DNA of 64,000 nt. It comes from Microbacterium yannicii PS01. Lineage in GTDB: Bacteria > Actinomycetota > Actinomycetes > Actinomycetales > Microbacteriaceae. Shown here piece after piece: positions 25,233-33,092 of the stretch (position 1 is the first letter of the stretch; each line of letters opens with the position of its first letter). Location: the NCBI RefSeq assembly GCF_000304335.1, contig NZ_CAJF01000005.1:1-64000 (forward strand), written 5' to 3'. Below the pieces are notes generated by a model, which was not told the origin of the DNA, made no database searches, and saw only the letters and a program-made list of their open reading frames with translations. The position numbers and the translations under genes were made by a program.

Positions 25233-26189
25233 CTACTCGCCGCTGCCTGAACGGGATCCCTCACTGAGGGCGGCAGTCAGCGACGGGTGCAAGTGCACCG
25301 TTCCGAGGGCGACTGTGGCTTGCTGCGCGCCGGCCTGAAGGCTTGTTGTGATGTCTGCGCCGTGCAGAGTCGCGTCGAGGAAACCTGCCATGAATGCATC
25401 TCCCGCACCGTTGGTGTCCACGACGCGGGTGGATACCGCGTCGGCGGTGTAGCGCCTGCCCGCAGCGTCCAAAGCGAGGGCGCCGCGCGCGCCTAGAGTG
25501 CAGACAGCAACTCGCGGCCCCCGGGTGAGGCAGCTGCTGAGAAGACCCCAGGGATCCGCCGTTCGGTCGGCGTTCATGAAGACGACGTCTGCAGCTCTGA
25601 GGAACGGCTCGTGGTACGCGGAGGCGCCGTCGTAGTCGTGGAGGTCCACCCAGACCTCAGCAGCCCACCTGGCGCGGTGGCGTCGCTGAAGGAGTGTTCC
25701 ACACATGTCGCTGAGGTCGAGGATGGCGATGTCGGCACCTTCAAGAGCTTGCTCGACTGCGGCGAGGGCTTCTTCTGTGGTGGCGGAAGGGGTGTCGACG
25801 TAGATGGAGAGTCGTTCCCCGGTGGGCGTCATGAGGTTGACGTGGCGTTCCGTGCGGGCAGATGGGTGCGGGCGGAGTCTCACGCCTGCACCTGTGAGCG
25901 CGTCGTAGATCTGGTGTGCGTCGGCATCTGTACCGAGCAGCGCGTGAAGTTCGAGCGAGGCGCCGCGTTCGGCGAGGTGGAGCGCCTTGCCGGCTGAGGT
26001 GCCGCCGACTGTGTGAATGGAGCGGCGCGCGAACTCCATGTGCGGGGTCGGGTCGGGAAGGTGGTCAAGCTCGATGAGGTGATTCCATGAGGCGGGGCCG
26101 ACCACGACGATACGAGGCGCCTGGTGTTCGTTCGATTCCAAGTTGTGGCCTTCGTTGTCCCTCACGGAGCGTGCCGATGAGGGTGTCAT
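25233..26189 (-). CDS. PfkB-family carbohydrate kinase
   Basis: A ribokinase-like sugar kinase of 318 residues. VVVGPASWNHLIELDHLP and GGTSAGKALHLAERGASLELHALLGTDADA form the substrate-binding start; DTNGAGDAFMAGFLDATL holds the anion-hole motif and the catalytic aspartate (GAGD). Substrate sugar unknown. The start was taken as ATG 26189; a TTG 60 bases inside the same frame (LESNEHQ) with GAAGG upstream is possible. Preceded by the hairpin at 26222. Confidence 0.85.
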   Translation of the reverse strand: MTPSSARSVRDNEGHNLESNEHQAPRIVVVGPASWNHLIELDHLPDPTPHMEFARRSIHTVGGTSAGKALHLAERGASLELHALLGTDADAHQIYDALTGAGVRLRPHPSARTERHVNLMTPTGERLSIYVDTPSATTEEALAAVEQALEGADIAILDLSDMCGTLLQRRHRARWAAEVWVDLHDYDGASAYHEPFLRAADVVFMNADRTADPWGLLSSCLTRGPRVAVCTLGARGALALDAAGRRYTADAVSTRVVDTNGAGDAFMAGFLDATLHGADITTSLQAGAQQATVALGTVHLHPSLTAALSEGSRSGSGE

Positions 26190-26221
26190 TCGTTTGAACG
26201 ATGTCAGTAATCTCGCACAGA

Positions 26222-26261
26222 GACGGTGTGCGGTGCACCGGGGAATGCACCGCACACCGTC
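26222..26261. terminator. Perfect 16-bp inverted repeat (terminator)
   Basis: GACGGTGTGCGGTGCA, an 8-base loop, then its exact complement TGCACCGCACACCGTC. It stands between the FAD oxidase gene (upstream on the minus strand) and the PfkB gene, so it most likely terminates the former. No long T run, but the stem is very stable. Confidence 0.7.
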
Positions 26262-26283
26262 GGGTATCCGAGGTGCGGCTGCC

Positions 26284-27669
26284 TCAGATGGCTTCCCCGT
26301 GGAGCGGGTAGGGGAAGCGGCCAGCGGGATCGTGCTTGCGGCGAACCTCGAGCAGTCGAGCGGCAACTTCGGGCGACCAGGAGGTGACCTTGTCGCCCGG
26401 CATGTTGGCGCGGCCGAAGAAGTTCACCTGCGTTCCACCGGTTGCCCACGGCTCCATCCCGGCGAACAGCCCACCGATCACCTGCGGGATGAGGGAATGC
26501 AGCAGTTCCGGCACGGGCGCGCCGACCACGTGCAGGCTGTAGGCCGCGTCGCGTCCGCCGACGGCGTTCGGCGGCTCGGGCATGCGCGAGAGGGCACCGC
26601 CGAGGCGACGTACCTCAACCGCGGCAAGCGGGACTTCAACGGTCGGACCGGACGCCGTCAAGAGGGCATCGGCGGCTGCGGTGTCGAACTCGTCGAGAAG
26701 GATGCCCCCTTCCATGACCCGCATCGGGTCAACCGGGTCGGCGTGGACGCGGCCGATCTCGGCGTAGGGCATCTCTCCGACCCCGTCGATGAGCGGGCGC
26801 GCGACCTCGCGAATCGGCGTCATCAGCGCCTCGGCGTCTTCAGCCGCGCCGACGTACCCGATCCGCACCGCGCACACGAATCGCCCGCGGAGCGGCTCAG
26901 GCAGTTCTGGGAGGGGCGGAAGCCGCAGCATCGCGACAGAAGTCGTCATCTCGTCGGGGAGGTCTCGTGACCACTCAGCGAATGTGCGCAGCACGGCCGG
27001 GGTGTCCTCGCCGGCGTAAAACAGCGCGCCGCCGTAGATGGTGGCGAGCGGGAACAGGTCGATTTCGACCTCCACCACGACTCCGAAACCGCCCTTACCG
27101 CCGCGCAACGCCCAGAACAGGTCCTGGTTGAATTCCGCGTCAGCTCGGACCAAGCCGCCGTCGGCTGTGACGACACTGATGGAGCGGACGTGGTCCGCCG
27201 CGAACCCGAAGGTGCGGCCGACGGGCCCGATACCGCCGCCGAGCAAGTAGCCGACGACGCCGACGTGCGGGGCAGAACCGCACAGCGCGGCAAGGCCGCG
27301 CGGCGCGGCCGCGGACAGCACGTCGGTCCACGTGGCCCCGGCTCCCACACGGGCGGTCCGCGTTTCGGCGTCGACGGACACGAAGGCGAGCTGGTCAGTG
27401 GCGATGGCGATTCCGTCGGTGATCGGGGCTTGTGCGCCGTGTCCCTTGCCGAGCACCCGCACGGGAAGGTTGTGGCGGTTCGCGAAGGTCACGGTTGTGA
27501 CAACCTCTGCGACGGTGTGGGGCACCGCCACGATTTCTGGGGTGTGACTGATGTCGCGGTTGAAGCCGAGCAGCGCCGGCTGATACTCCGGATCGCCGGC
27601 TGCGTACGCGTTCGCGACGCCGGCGGCTCGGAGCTCGACGACGAGCGCGACATCCAGATTGGTCGACAT
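26284..27669 (-). CDS. FAD-linked oxidase with BBE-type C-terminus
   Basis: A 461-residue berberine-bridge-like oxidase. The FAD domain shows EIVAVPHTVAEVVTTVTFANRHNLPVRVLGKGHGAQAPI and GVVGYLLGGGIGPVGRTFGFAADHVRS; the histidine in GKGHG is in the position that carries covalent FAD in this family. The end (SWSPEVAARLLEVRRKHDPAGRFPYPLHG) is the BBE segment. By family it oxidises alcohols, sugars or polyphenols with O2. GGAGGAACCT upstream of ATG 27669 is an excellent ribosome binding site. Lies 93 bases beyond the TetR gene on the same strand. Confidence 0.88.
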   Translation of the reverse strand: MSTNLDVALVVELRAAGVANAYAAGDPEYQPALLGFNRDISHTPEIVAVPHTVAEVVTTVTFANRHNLPVRVLGKGHGAQAPITDGIAIATDQLAFVSVDAETRTARVGAGATWTDVLSAAAPRGLAALCGSAPHVGVVGYLLGGGIGPVGRTFGFAADHVRSISVVTADGGLVRADAEFNQDLFWALRGGKGGFGVVVEVEIDLFPLATIYGGALFYAGEDTPAVLRTFAEWSRDLPDEMTTSVAMLRLPPLPELPEPLRGRFVCAVRIGYVGAAEDAEALMTPIREVARPLIDGVGEMPYAEIGRVHADPVDPMRVMEGGILLDEFDTAAADALLTASGPTVEVPLAAVEVRRLGGALSRMPEPPNAVGGRDAAYSLHVVGAPVPELLHSLIPQVIGGLFAGMEPWATGGTQVNFFGRANMPGDKVTSWSPEVAARLLEVRRKHDPAGRFPYPLHGEAI

Positions 27670-27762
27670 AGGTTCCTCCAGTGGGATCGACGGATGACTC
27701 ATTTGTCCCCCGGTCACCTGTCGCCAACCTTGCACCGCGACGCCGGCTACCTTGCGCCCAAG

Positions 27763-28386
27763 TTAGCGAGGTTCTTGCGGCAGCGACCGTAGAAAGGCGA
27801 TGAGCACCGCGCGGACGTCGAGGTGAAGGTGAGGCGACGACGCGTGCACTGTTCGGGAGAAGGTCATAGCGTCAGTGAGCAGCATGATGTCTCGGCCGTG
27901 CTCAGGACTGACGGTCAATCCGAAGCGTCGCATCAGACTCGGAGCTTCGGCGTACGCGTTCGCAAGGAGCGGTGAGTCCGATGAGAGGACTCCGCTGAGA
28001 GGGTCCGCGGCAAGAAAGTCCATGACCAGCGCGTACCGTGCCCGCATGTCATCGGGACGTGCGAGGAGAGCTTGGACGAAGTCCGTCATCATGCTCGCAA
28101 GTTGCTCGATTCGCTCATCTGCGCTGTCCGCCGGTTGAGCGTCGGCCAGTGAACGGAAATAGCGATGCAGGTCGGCAAGGCTGCGTTCCGCCAGCCGTGA
28201 CGCAATCAACTCCAGCAGTGCCAGCCGCGTGGATGCGTAGTAGGACGTCGATCCCTGCGGGAGTGCGGCTTCCCGGTCAACGGCGCGGTGGGTCAGGCCC
28301 CGCAGGCCATCGCGCGCGATGACCCGGACGGCGGCGTCGGCGAGCGCCTGGGGGCGGGTGGCGACGGATTCCTGTGACTCTTGCAT
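27763..28386 (-). CDS. TetR-family transcriptional regulator
   Basis: A 207-residue regulator. The N-terminal HTH reads ALADAAVRVIARDGLRGLTHRAVDREAALPQGSTSYYASTRLALLELIASRL, a typical TetR recognition helix ending in SYYAS. The rest is an all-alpha ligand domain. It is transcribed divergently from the FAD monooxygenase at 28454; two similar inverted repeats in the gap are likely operators, so it probably represses itself and that monooxygenase. Confidence 0.9.
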   Translation of the reverse strand: MQESQESVATRPQALADAAVRVIARDGLRGLTHRAVDREAALPQGSTSYYASTRLALLELIASRLAERSLADLHRYFRSLADAQPADSADERIEQLASMMTDFVQALLARPDDMRARYALVMDFLAADPLSGVLSSDSPLLANAYAEAPSLMRRFGLTVSPEHGRDIMLLTDAMTFSRTVHASSPHLHLDVRAVLIAFLRSLPQEPR

Positions 28387-28396
28387 CCCGGTGACT

Positions 28397-28438
28397 CTAC
28401 AGGTGTATAGTCGGCGCATAAACCCTCTACATCTGTAG
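28397..28438. promoter_or_regulatory. Paired TetR-type operators
   Basis: Two short palindromes with the same half-sites: CTACAggTGTA (28397-28407) and CTACAtcTGTAG (28427-28438), centres 30 bases apart, in the 67-base gap between the TetR gene and the monooxygenase. This is what a TetR autorepressor that also controls its divergent neighbour would need. Seen in sequence; binding not tested. Confidence 0.65.
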
Positions 28439-28453
28439 TGAACGGAGTGCTTG

Positions 28454-29653
28454 ATGCGTGTCGCGGTAGTCGGAGCTGGAATAGGAGGCCTGTGCACAGC
28501 CATCGGGCTCCAACGTGCCGGCGCAGAAGTGGTCGTCCTCGAGCGCGCGCCGGAGCTCAAGTCGGTCGGCTCCGGGCTGTCGGTGTTCCCGAACGGAATC
28601 GCCGCCCTAGACGCGCTCGGTCTTGGGCAGCAGTTCCGCGACATCACCGCGGCGGATGCGGCGCGTTTGGACGCCGGGCAACGCCGTCCCGATGGTTCAT
28701 GGCTGGCTCGCCTGCCGCACGACGCCGTCAGCGGATTGCGAGTCGTGCACCGGGCCGAGCTGCACGAAATGCTTGTTGCCGGCTTGCAGCCCGCTACGTT
28801 GCACCTCGGAACGACCGTCTCCGCAATCAGCATTGACGGGAAGACCGTCGAGTCCCTCAGCGCTAACGGTGCGGGAACCGCTGAGGCGTTCGATGTCGTT
28901 GTCGCCGCCGACGGCATCAACAGCGCCATCCGCCGCTCATGGCCAGGTGACCCCGGTCTGCGATACTCCGGGTACTCCAGCTGGCGGGGGGTCACCTCCC
29001 GGCCGGTGGATCTGCTAGGCGCAGCCGGGGAGACGTGGGGCCGTGGCCTGCGCTTCGGGATGGCTCCCCTGCGTGATGGGCGGGTGTACTGGTTCGCTGT
29101 GGCCACGATGCCGGCCGATGAAAAGGTCAACGACGAGTACGCCCGGGTCCGCGAGCTCTTCGGCGGCTGGCATGCTCCCATTCCGGCGCTGCTGGACGCC
29201 ACCGATCCGGCCGTCGTGTTCCGTCTTCCCATCAACGACCTCGCCAATCCGCTCTCGACATTCCGCCGGGGCCGGTGCGTTCTTCTCGGCGACGCGGCGC
29301 ACGCGATGACCCCTGACTTGGGGCAAGGCGCGAACCAGGCGATGGAAGACGCGGCGACTCTCACCGCCCTTCTGCAGCCGTTCGCCGCCCAGACGGCGCC
29401 GACTGCCGACGGGGTGGAGACCGCTCTCGCAACGTACGATCAGCTACGCCGTGCGCGCACGCAACCTATCGCGCGCCGGGCCCGCACCCTCGGCGCGCTG
29501 GCCCACGTTCCGTCGCGAACAGGCGTCGCTTTTCGGAACGCTTTGATGCGGCTCACGCCGGCCTCGGCACTCGGCAAGCAGGCCAAAGCGGTGCAGACAT
29601 GGGCGCCGCCTTCCGCCGGCATGAATCCGACCGTCACTTCCAGCCCACGGTGA
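28454..29653 (+). CDS. FAD-dependent aromatic monooxygenase
   Basis: A 399-residue class A flavoprotein hydroxylase. VAVVGAGIGGLCTAIGLQRAGAEVVVLER (FAD loop), VVAADGINSAIRRSW (DG motif), and RCVLLGDAAHAMTPDLGQGANQAMEDAATL (GD motif) are all present, as in 6-hydroxynicotinate or salicylate hydroxylases. Substrate unknown. The start codon follows the two TetR operators, and the stop overlaps the GTG of the AfsR-type regulator (GTGA), so the hydroxylase and the regulator are cotranslated. Confidence 0.9.
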   Translation: MRVAVVGAGIGGLCTAIGLQRAGAEVVVLERAPELKSVGSGLSVFPNGIAALDALGLGQQFRDITAADAARLDAGQRRPDGSWLARLPHDAVSGLRVVHRAELHEMLVAGLQPATLHLGTTVSAISIDGKTVESLSANGAGTAEAFDVVVAADGINSAIRRSWPGDPGLRYSGYSSWRGVTSRPVDLLGAAGETWGRGLRFGMAPLRDGRVYWFAVATMPADEKVNDEYARVRELFGGWHAPIPALLDATDPAVVFRLPINDLANPLSTFRRGRCVLLGDAAHAMTPDLGQGANQAMEDAATLTALLQPFAAQTAPTADGVETALATYDQLRRARTQPIARRARTLGALAHVPSRTGVAFRNALMRLTPASALGKQAKAVQTWAPPSAGMNPTVTSSPR

Positions 29654-32600
29654 ATACCGCAGCAGACACCGCCCCCGCCTCCGTCAGGACGGCGTGGATT
29701 CGTCTGCTCGGCAACATGCAGGCCGAAGCCGCCGACCTACCACCGGTCGCGCCTCAGCCTGGTCGCGTGGCCGCACTCCTCGCGCTTCTGGCGTTGGAGC
29801 CCGGACGCGTGGTCTCGGCGGAACGCCTGATGGATCAACTCTGGGACGACAATCCCCCGCAATCGGGGGTCGCCGCCCTCTATGTGTACATCTCCCGACT
29901 CCGCCGACAACTAGACGCAATCCACATCTCGGTAGCGACCCGCGCGCCCGGCTACGTTCTTGAGGTCGCTCCCGACGCGGTCGACACGGTCCTCTTCGCC
30001 GAAGCGGTCACCGCCGCCGAGGTGGCCCTCGATGAGGGTGATCTCGCCACCGCGGAACGGCAGCTGCGCTCCGCACGCGAGATATGGCGCGGCGATCCTT
30101 TCCAAGGCGTGTCGGCCTGCACGGACCTGATGCTCGAGTCGCAACGACTGCTGCGCGTTCGAGACCGCATGTCCGAGCTTGACGCACGTCTCCTCCTTGC
30201 CGCGGGGCAGGCGCGAGCGGCAGCGGACTTGGCTCGCACACTCACCGAACGCGATCCGCTCAGTGAAGCTCACTGGGTACTTCGCATCCAGGCCGAGCAC
30301 GACTCCGGCAACACCGCCGTCGCCCTCGCGCTCTACGAGGAAGTTAGAGAGCTTCTCGCTGACGCTTTGGGCATCGACCCCGGCTCCCGCCTGCGCGCAT
30401 TGCACGCCCAGCTCCTGCGTGAGGATGCCACACACATCGAAGCAGTTCCCCCTGCAGCCCTGCACGGGCCCGCACCGGAGCACGTCGGCATCGGCAGGGT
30501 GACGCACCTGCGTGAGATTGACACCTTCCTGCGCGCTGCCGGTGACCGCCGCGGTGGCGTACTTGTCCTGGAAGGCCACGCCGGTGTCGGGAAGACGTAT
30601 CTCGCTGAACGGGCGGTGGACATCGCCGAGCGTGCCGGTTTCGCTACGACGTGGACGCGGACGGTGGAAGGCATGGGCACGCCACCGTTGTGGCCCTGGC
30701 AGCGCATCCTCGCCTCTCTTCCGGACGCGACTGACCCGACCGGCGCTCACGAACTCGCCGAACTCCAATTGACGCTCGGCGCGTCGTCGGATGCGGACGA
30801 AGCCCGCTTCCGATTGTCAGAGGCGCTCGTCTCCCGCGTCCTGACCGCAGCTCGTCAGCGCCCGCTCCTGCTCGTCTTCGACGATGTGCAGTGGGCGGAT
30901 GCGGCGACTCTCCACGCCATCGGCATGCTGGCATCCGTCGTCCGTTCCTCCGCATGCCTCGTCGTGCTGACCGTTCGCCAGCCCGTGGCGCACCGTCCGG
31001 CTCTCGCATCGACCCTGGCGTCCTTGCAGCGTGAGACCACCACTCACCGGCTTCACGTCGCAGAGTTCACGGTGGCAGAGATCACGGCCGAGTTGCAACG
31101 CACAGCAGAGCTCACAGACGACGAGGCTTCGGAAGCTGCCGCGCAGCTGCAGGAGCGCACGGGAGGCAACGCCTTCTTTCTCACCGAGCTCCTTGCTGAC
31201 AGCAGCTCTGACGCGCTCCCCGCCACCGTCGCGGACCTTGTCGAAGAACGACTTGCGCCACTCCCCTCATCGCTTCGCCAACTCGTGGACATCGCCGCCA
31301 TCGCCGGTCTTGAGATCGATACCCCACTCCTCGCAACCGCCCTCGGACTCACCCCTGACGACGTGCTATCCCAGGCCGACGAGGTGTGCGCTGTCGGGCT
31401 GTGGCGGCAGGATGCCACCGGTTACGCCTTTGCTCACAGCCTCGCCCGAGACGCCGTCCTGGCGTCCATCCCCCGCGCCACCGCCGCCGACGCGCATCGG
31501 CTCCTCGCCGACGCGCTCGAACAAAGACACGTCGCCGACCTCGACCCCGTTCTCGAAGCCCTCGCCTACCACCGCTTCCGGGCGGCGGCGGGCATGAGCG
31601 ACGAGCAGGCGTACCTGGTGTGCACCGCCGCCGCTGACCGCGCCGCGCGCAGTCTTGCCTTCGACCAGGCCGCCACCTTCCGCGAACGAGCGCTGTCGTC
31701 GACCCCTGCTGGTGACTTGCAACCGCGGCGCCGAGCCGAGACACTGCTGTCCCTCACCGCCGAGCGCCGTGCCGCAGGCGACGTCGTGGCCGCCGCCTCA
31801 TCGCTCCGCCAAGCCATCCGCGCCGCCCAGCAACTGGGCGACGCGGGGTTCACGGTGAGGGTGCTCGCGCTGCTCGGCGAGGTCACCCTGTGGAACTGGC
31901 GGCAGTACGGGGAAGTGGACACCGACACCATCGCGGTGCTCGACGACCTCCTCTCTCACGCGTCGCTCACGGACGCCGAACGCACAGACCTGTCGGTTGC
32001 ATTGGCGATGGAGCTGTACTACGCCGACGAACCCGTACGATCTCGCGCCGCCATGCTCACCGGCGCCGCGGTCGCCACCGCCTCAACGGGCACCGACGAC
32101 GTGCGACGTTCCCGCGCATACAGCGCGAGCGTGTTCTCCGTATGGCGGCCGAACAGCGAACAGGCACGCCTGACAGTCCTGAATGACTGGCTGAGCGGCA
32201 CATCCACCGCCGGCACAATGCACGGCGAAGTGGTCGCCCGGCTCCATCGGGCCAGCATCCACCTGGTACACGGCGACATTGACGCGTGGAGCGTTGACAT
32301 CGAACGGGCTGGCGACCTGCTAACGCGGGCAGGTCGAGCAGAGTACGCCGCGCAGTACACGGCGCAGCTGGCCGGCGCCGCCCTACAGGCCGGACGCCTC
32401 GACGAAGCCCGCGATCTCATCGCCCGCACCGACGCAACCATGCGCCGCACCAGCATGTGGGGTGGATCGTGGGTCACCTGGATACAGCGGCTGACCCTTG
32501 CCCGCGTCCAAGGAAACGTTGCAGACATCGCAGACGAACTCCTCGCCGCCGCAGCCCCGGACGGACAACGATCCCTCCGCTCGGCGGCCGTGCTCGCCCT

Positions 32601-32970
32601 CGCAGAGGCCGGCCGCCTCGACGAGGCACGTGCGATGCAAGGGCGCTGGAACCTACGTCTTATGCCGCGGACGAGCACATGGTCGACCGACTTCGATGTC
32701 GCGCAGGCCGCTGAGGTCGCCGTTCACCTCGGAACGCCGCTGCTTAGCGACGCGTACGACCACCTCGCCCGCTCCACGTCACCACTGCTCATGGCCGGCA
32801 CCGGGATCGCCATCCTCGGACCCCGCGACGAGCTGCTCGCCCGGATCGCGGTCCGTCTCGGACGACACGACGACGCGCGTGCGCACCACGCCCAGGCCCG
32901 TCTGCTGACCGACGACATCCGCTCGGCGCTCGGAGCACCCCCGGCCTGGCCACTCACACCCGTCGCCTGA
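29650..32970 (+). CDS. AfsR/SARP-type regulator with AAA ATPase and TPR-like region
   Basis: A large regulator of about 1106 residues. Residues about 15-110 are an OmpR-type winged helix (LLALLALEPGRVVSAERLMDQLWDDNPPQSGVAALYVYISRLRRQLD). A bacterial transcriptional activation domain (BTAD, to about 265) includes TERDPLSEAHWVLRIQAE. An AAA-type ATPase follows: Walker A GHAGVGKTYL and Walker B LLLVFDDVQWAD. The last 500 residues are Ala/Arg-rich helical repeats. This is the SARP-LAL layout of pathway-specific activators. The GTG at 29650 overlaps the monooxygenase stop by 4 bases; no better start is visible. It may activate the adjacent monooxygenase genes. Confidence 0.85.
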   Translation: MNTAADTAPASVRTAWIRLLGNMQAEAADLPPVAPQPGRVAALLALLALEPGRVVSAERLMDQLWDDNPPQSGVAALYVYISRLRRQLDAIHISVATRAPGYVLEVAPDAVDTVLFAEAVTAAEVALDEGDLATAERQLRSAREIWRGDPFQGVSACTDLMLESQRLLRVRDRMSELDARLLLAAGQARAAADLARTLTERDPLSEAHWVLRIQAEHDSGNTAVALALYEEVRELLADALGIDPGSRLRALHAQLLREDATHIEAVPPAALHGPAPEHVGIGRVTHLREIDTFLRAAGDRRGGVLVLEGHAGVGKTYLAERAVDIAERAGFATTWTRTVEGMGTPPLWPWQRILASLPDATDPTGAHELAELQLTLGASSDADEARFRLSEALVSRVLTAARQRPLLLVFDDVQWADAATLHAIGMLASVVRSSACLVVLTVRQPVAHRPALASTLASLQRETTTHRLHVAEFTVAEITAELQRTAELTDDEASEAAAQLQERTGGNAFFLTELLADSSSDALPATVADLVEERLAPLPSSLRQLVDIAAIAGLEIDTPLLATALGLTPDDVLSQADEVCAVGLWRQDATGYAFAHSLARDAVLASIPRATAADAHRLLADALEQRHVADLDPVLEALAYHRFRAAAGMSDEQAYLVCTAAADRAARSLAFDQAATFRERALSSTPAGDLQPRRRAETLLSLTAERRAAGDVVAAASSLRQAIRAAQQLGDAGFTVRVLALLGEVTLWNWRQYGEVDTDTIAVLDDLLSHASLTDAERTDLSVALAMELYYADEPVRSRAAMLTGAAVATASTGTDDVRRSRAYSASVFSVWRPNSEQARLTVLNDWLSGTSTAGTMHGEVVARLHRASIHLVHGDIDAWSVDIERAGDLLTRAGRAEYAAQYTAQLAGAALQAGRLDEARDLIARTDATMRRTSMWGGSWVTWIQRLTLARVQGNVADIADELLAAAAPDGQRSLRSAAVLALAEAGRLDEARAMQGRWNLRLMPRTSTWSTDFDVAQAAEVAVHLGTPLLSDAYDHLARSTSPLLMAGTGIAILGPRDELLARIAVRLGRHDDARAHHAQARLLTDDIRSALGAPPAWPLTPVA

Positions 32971-32985
32971 ATCGCCCGAGCCGAC

Positions 32986-33010
32986 GCCCCGTGGTCAGCG
33001 ACCACGGGGC
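32986..33010 (+). terminator. Terminator of the AfsR-type gene
   Basis: GCCCCGTGGTC, loop AGC, GACCACGGGGC, followed by CTCTT. An 11-bp perfect stem just after the stop of the AfsR-type gene. Confidence 0.8.
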
Positions 33011-33057
33011 CTCTTCGCACGTCTGTCCGCGCAGAAGCCTTGGGGAGTGCGAGATGA

Positions 33058-33081
33058 CCCCGGAGCTCACGAGCTCCGGGG
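33058..33081 (-). terminator. Terminator of the giant surface protein gene
   Basis: CCCCGGAGCT, four-base loop, AGCTCCGGGG, 12 bases beyond the stop at 33093 on the minus strand. A second hairpin at 32986 protects against read-through from the other side. Confidence 0.75.
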
Positions 33082-33092
33082 CCATCTCACTG

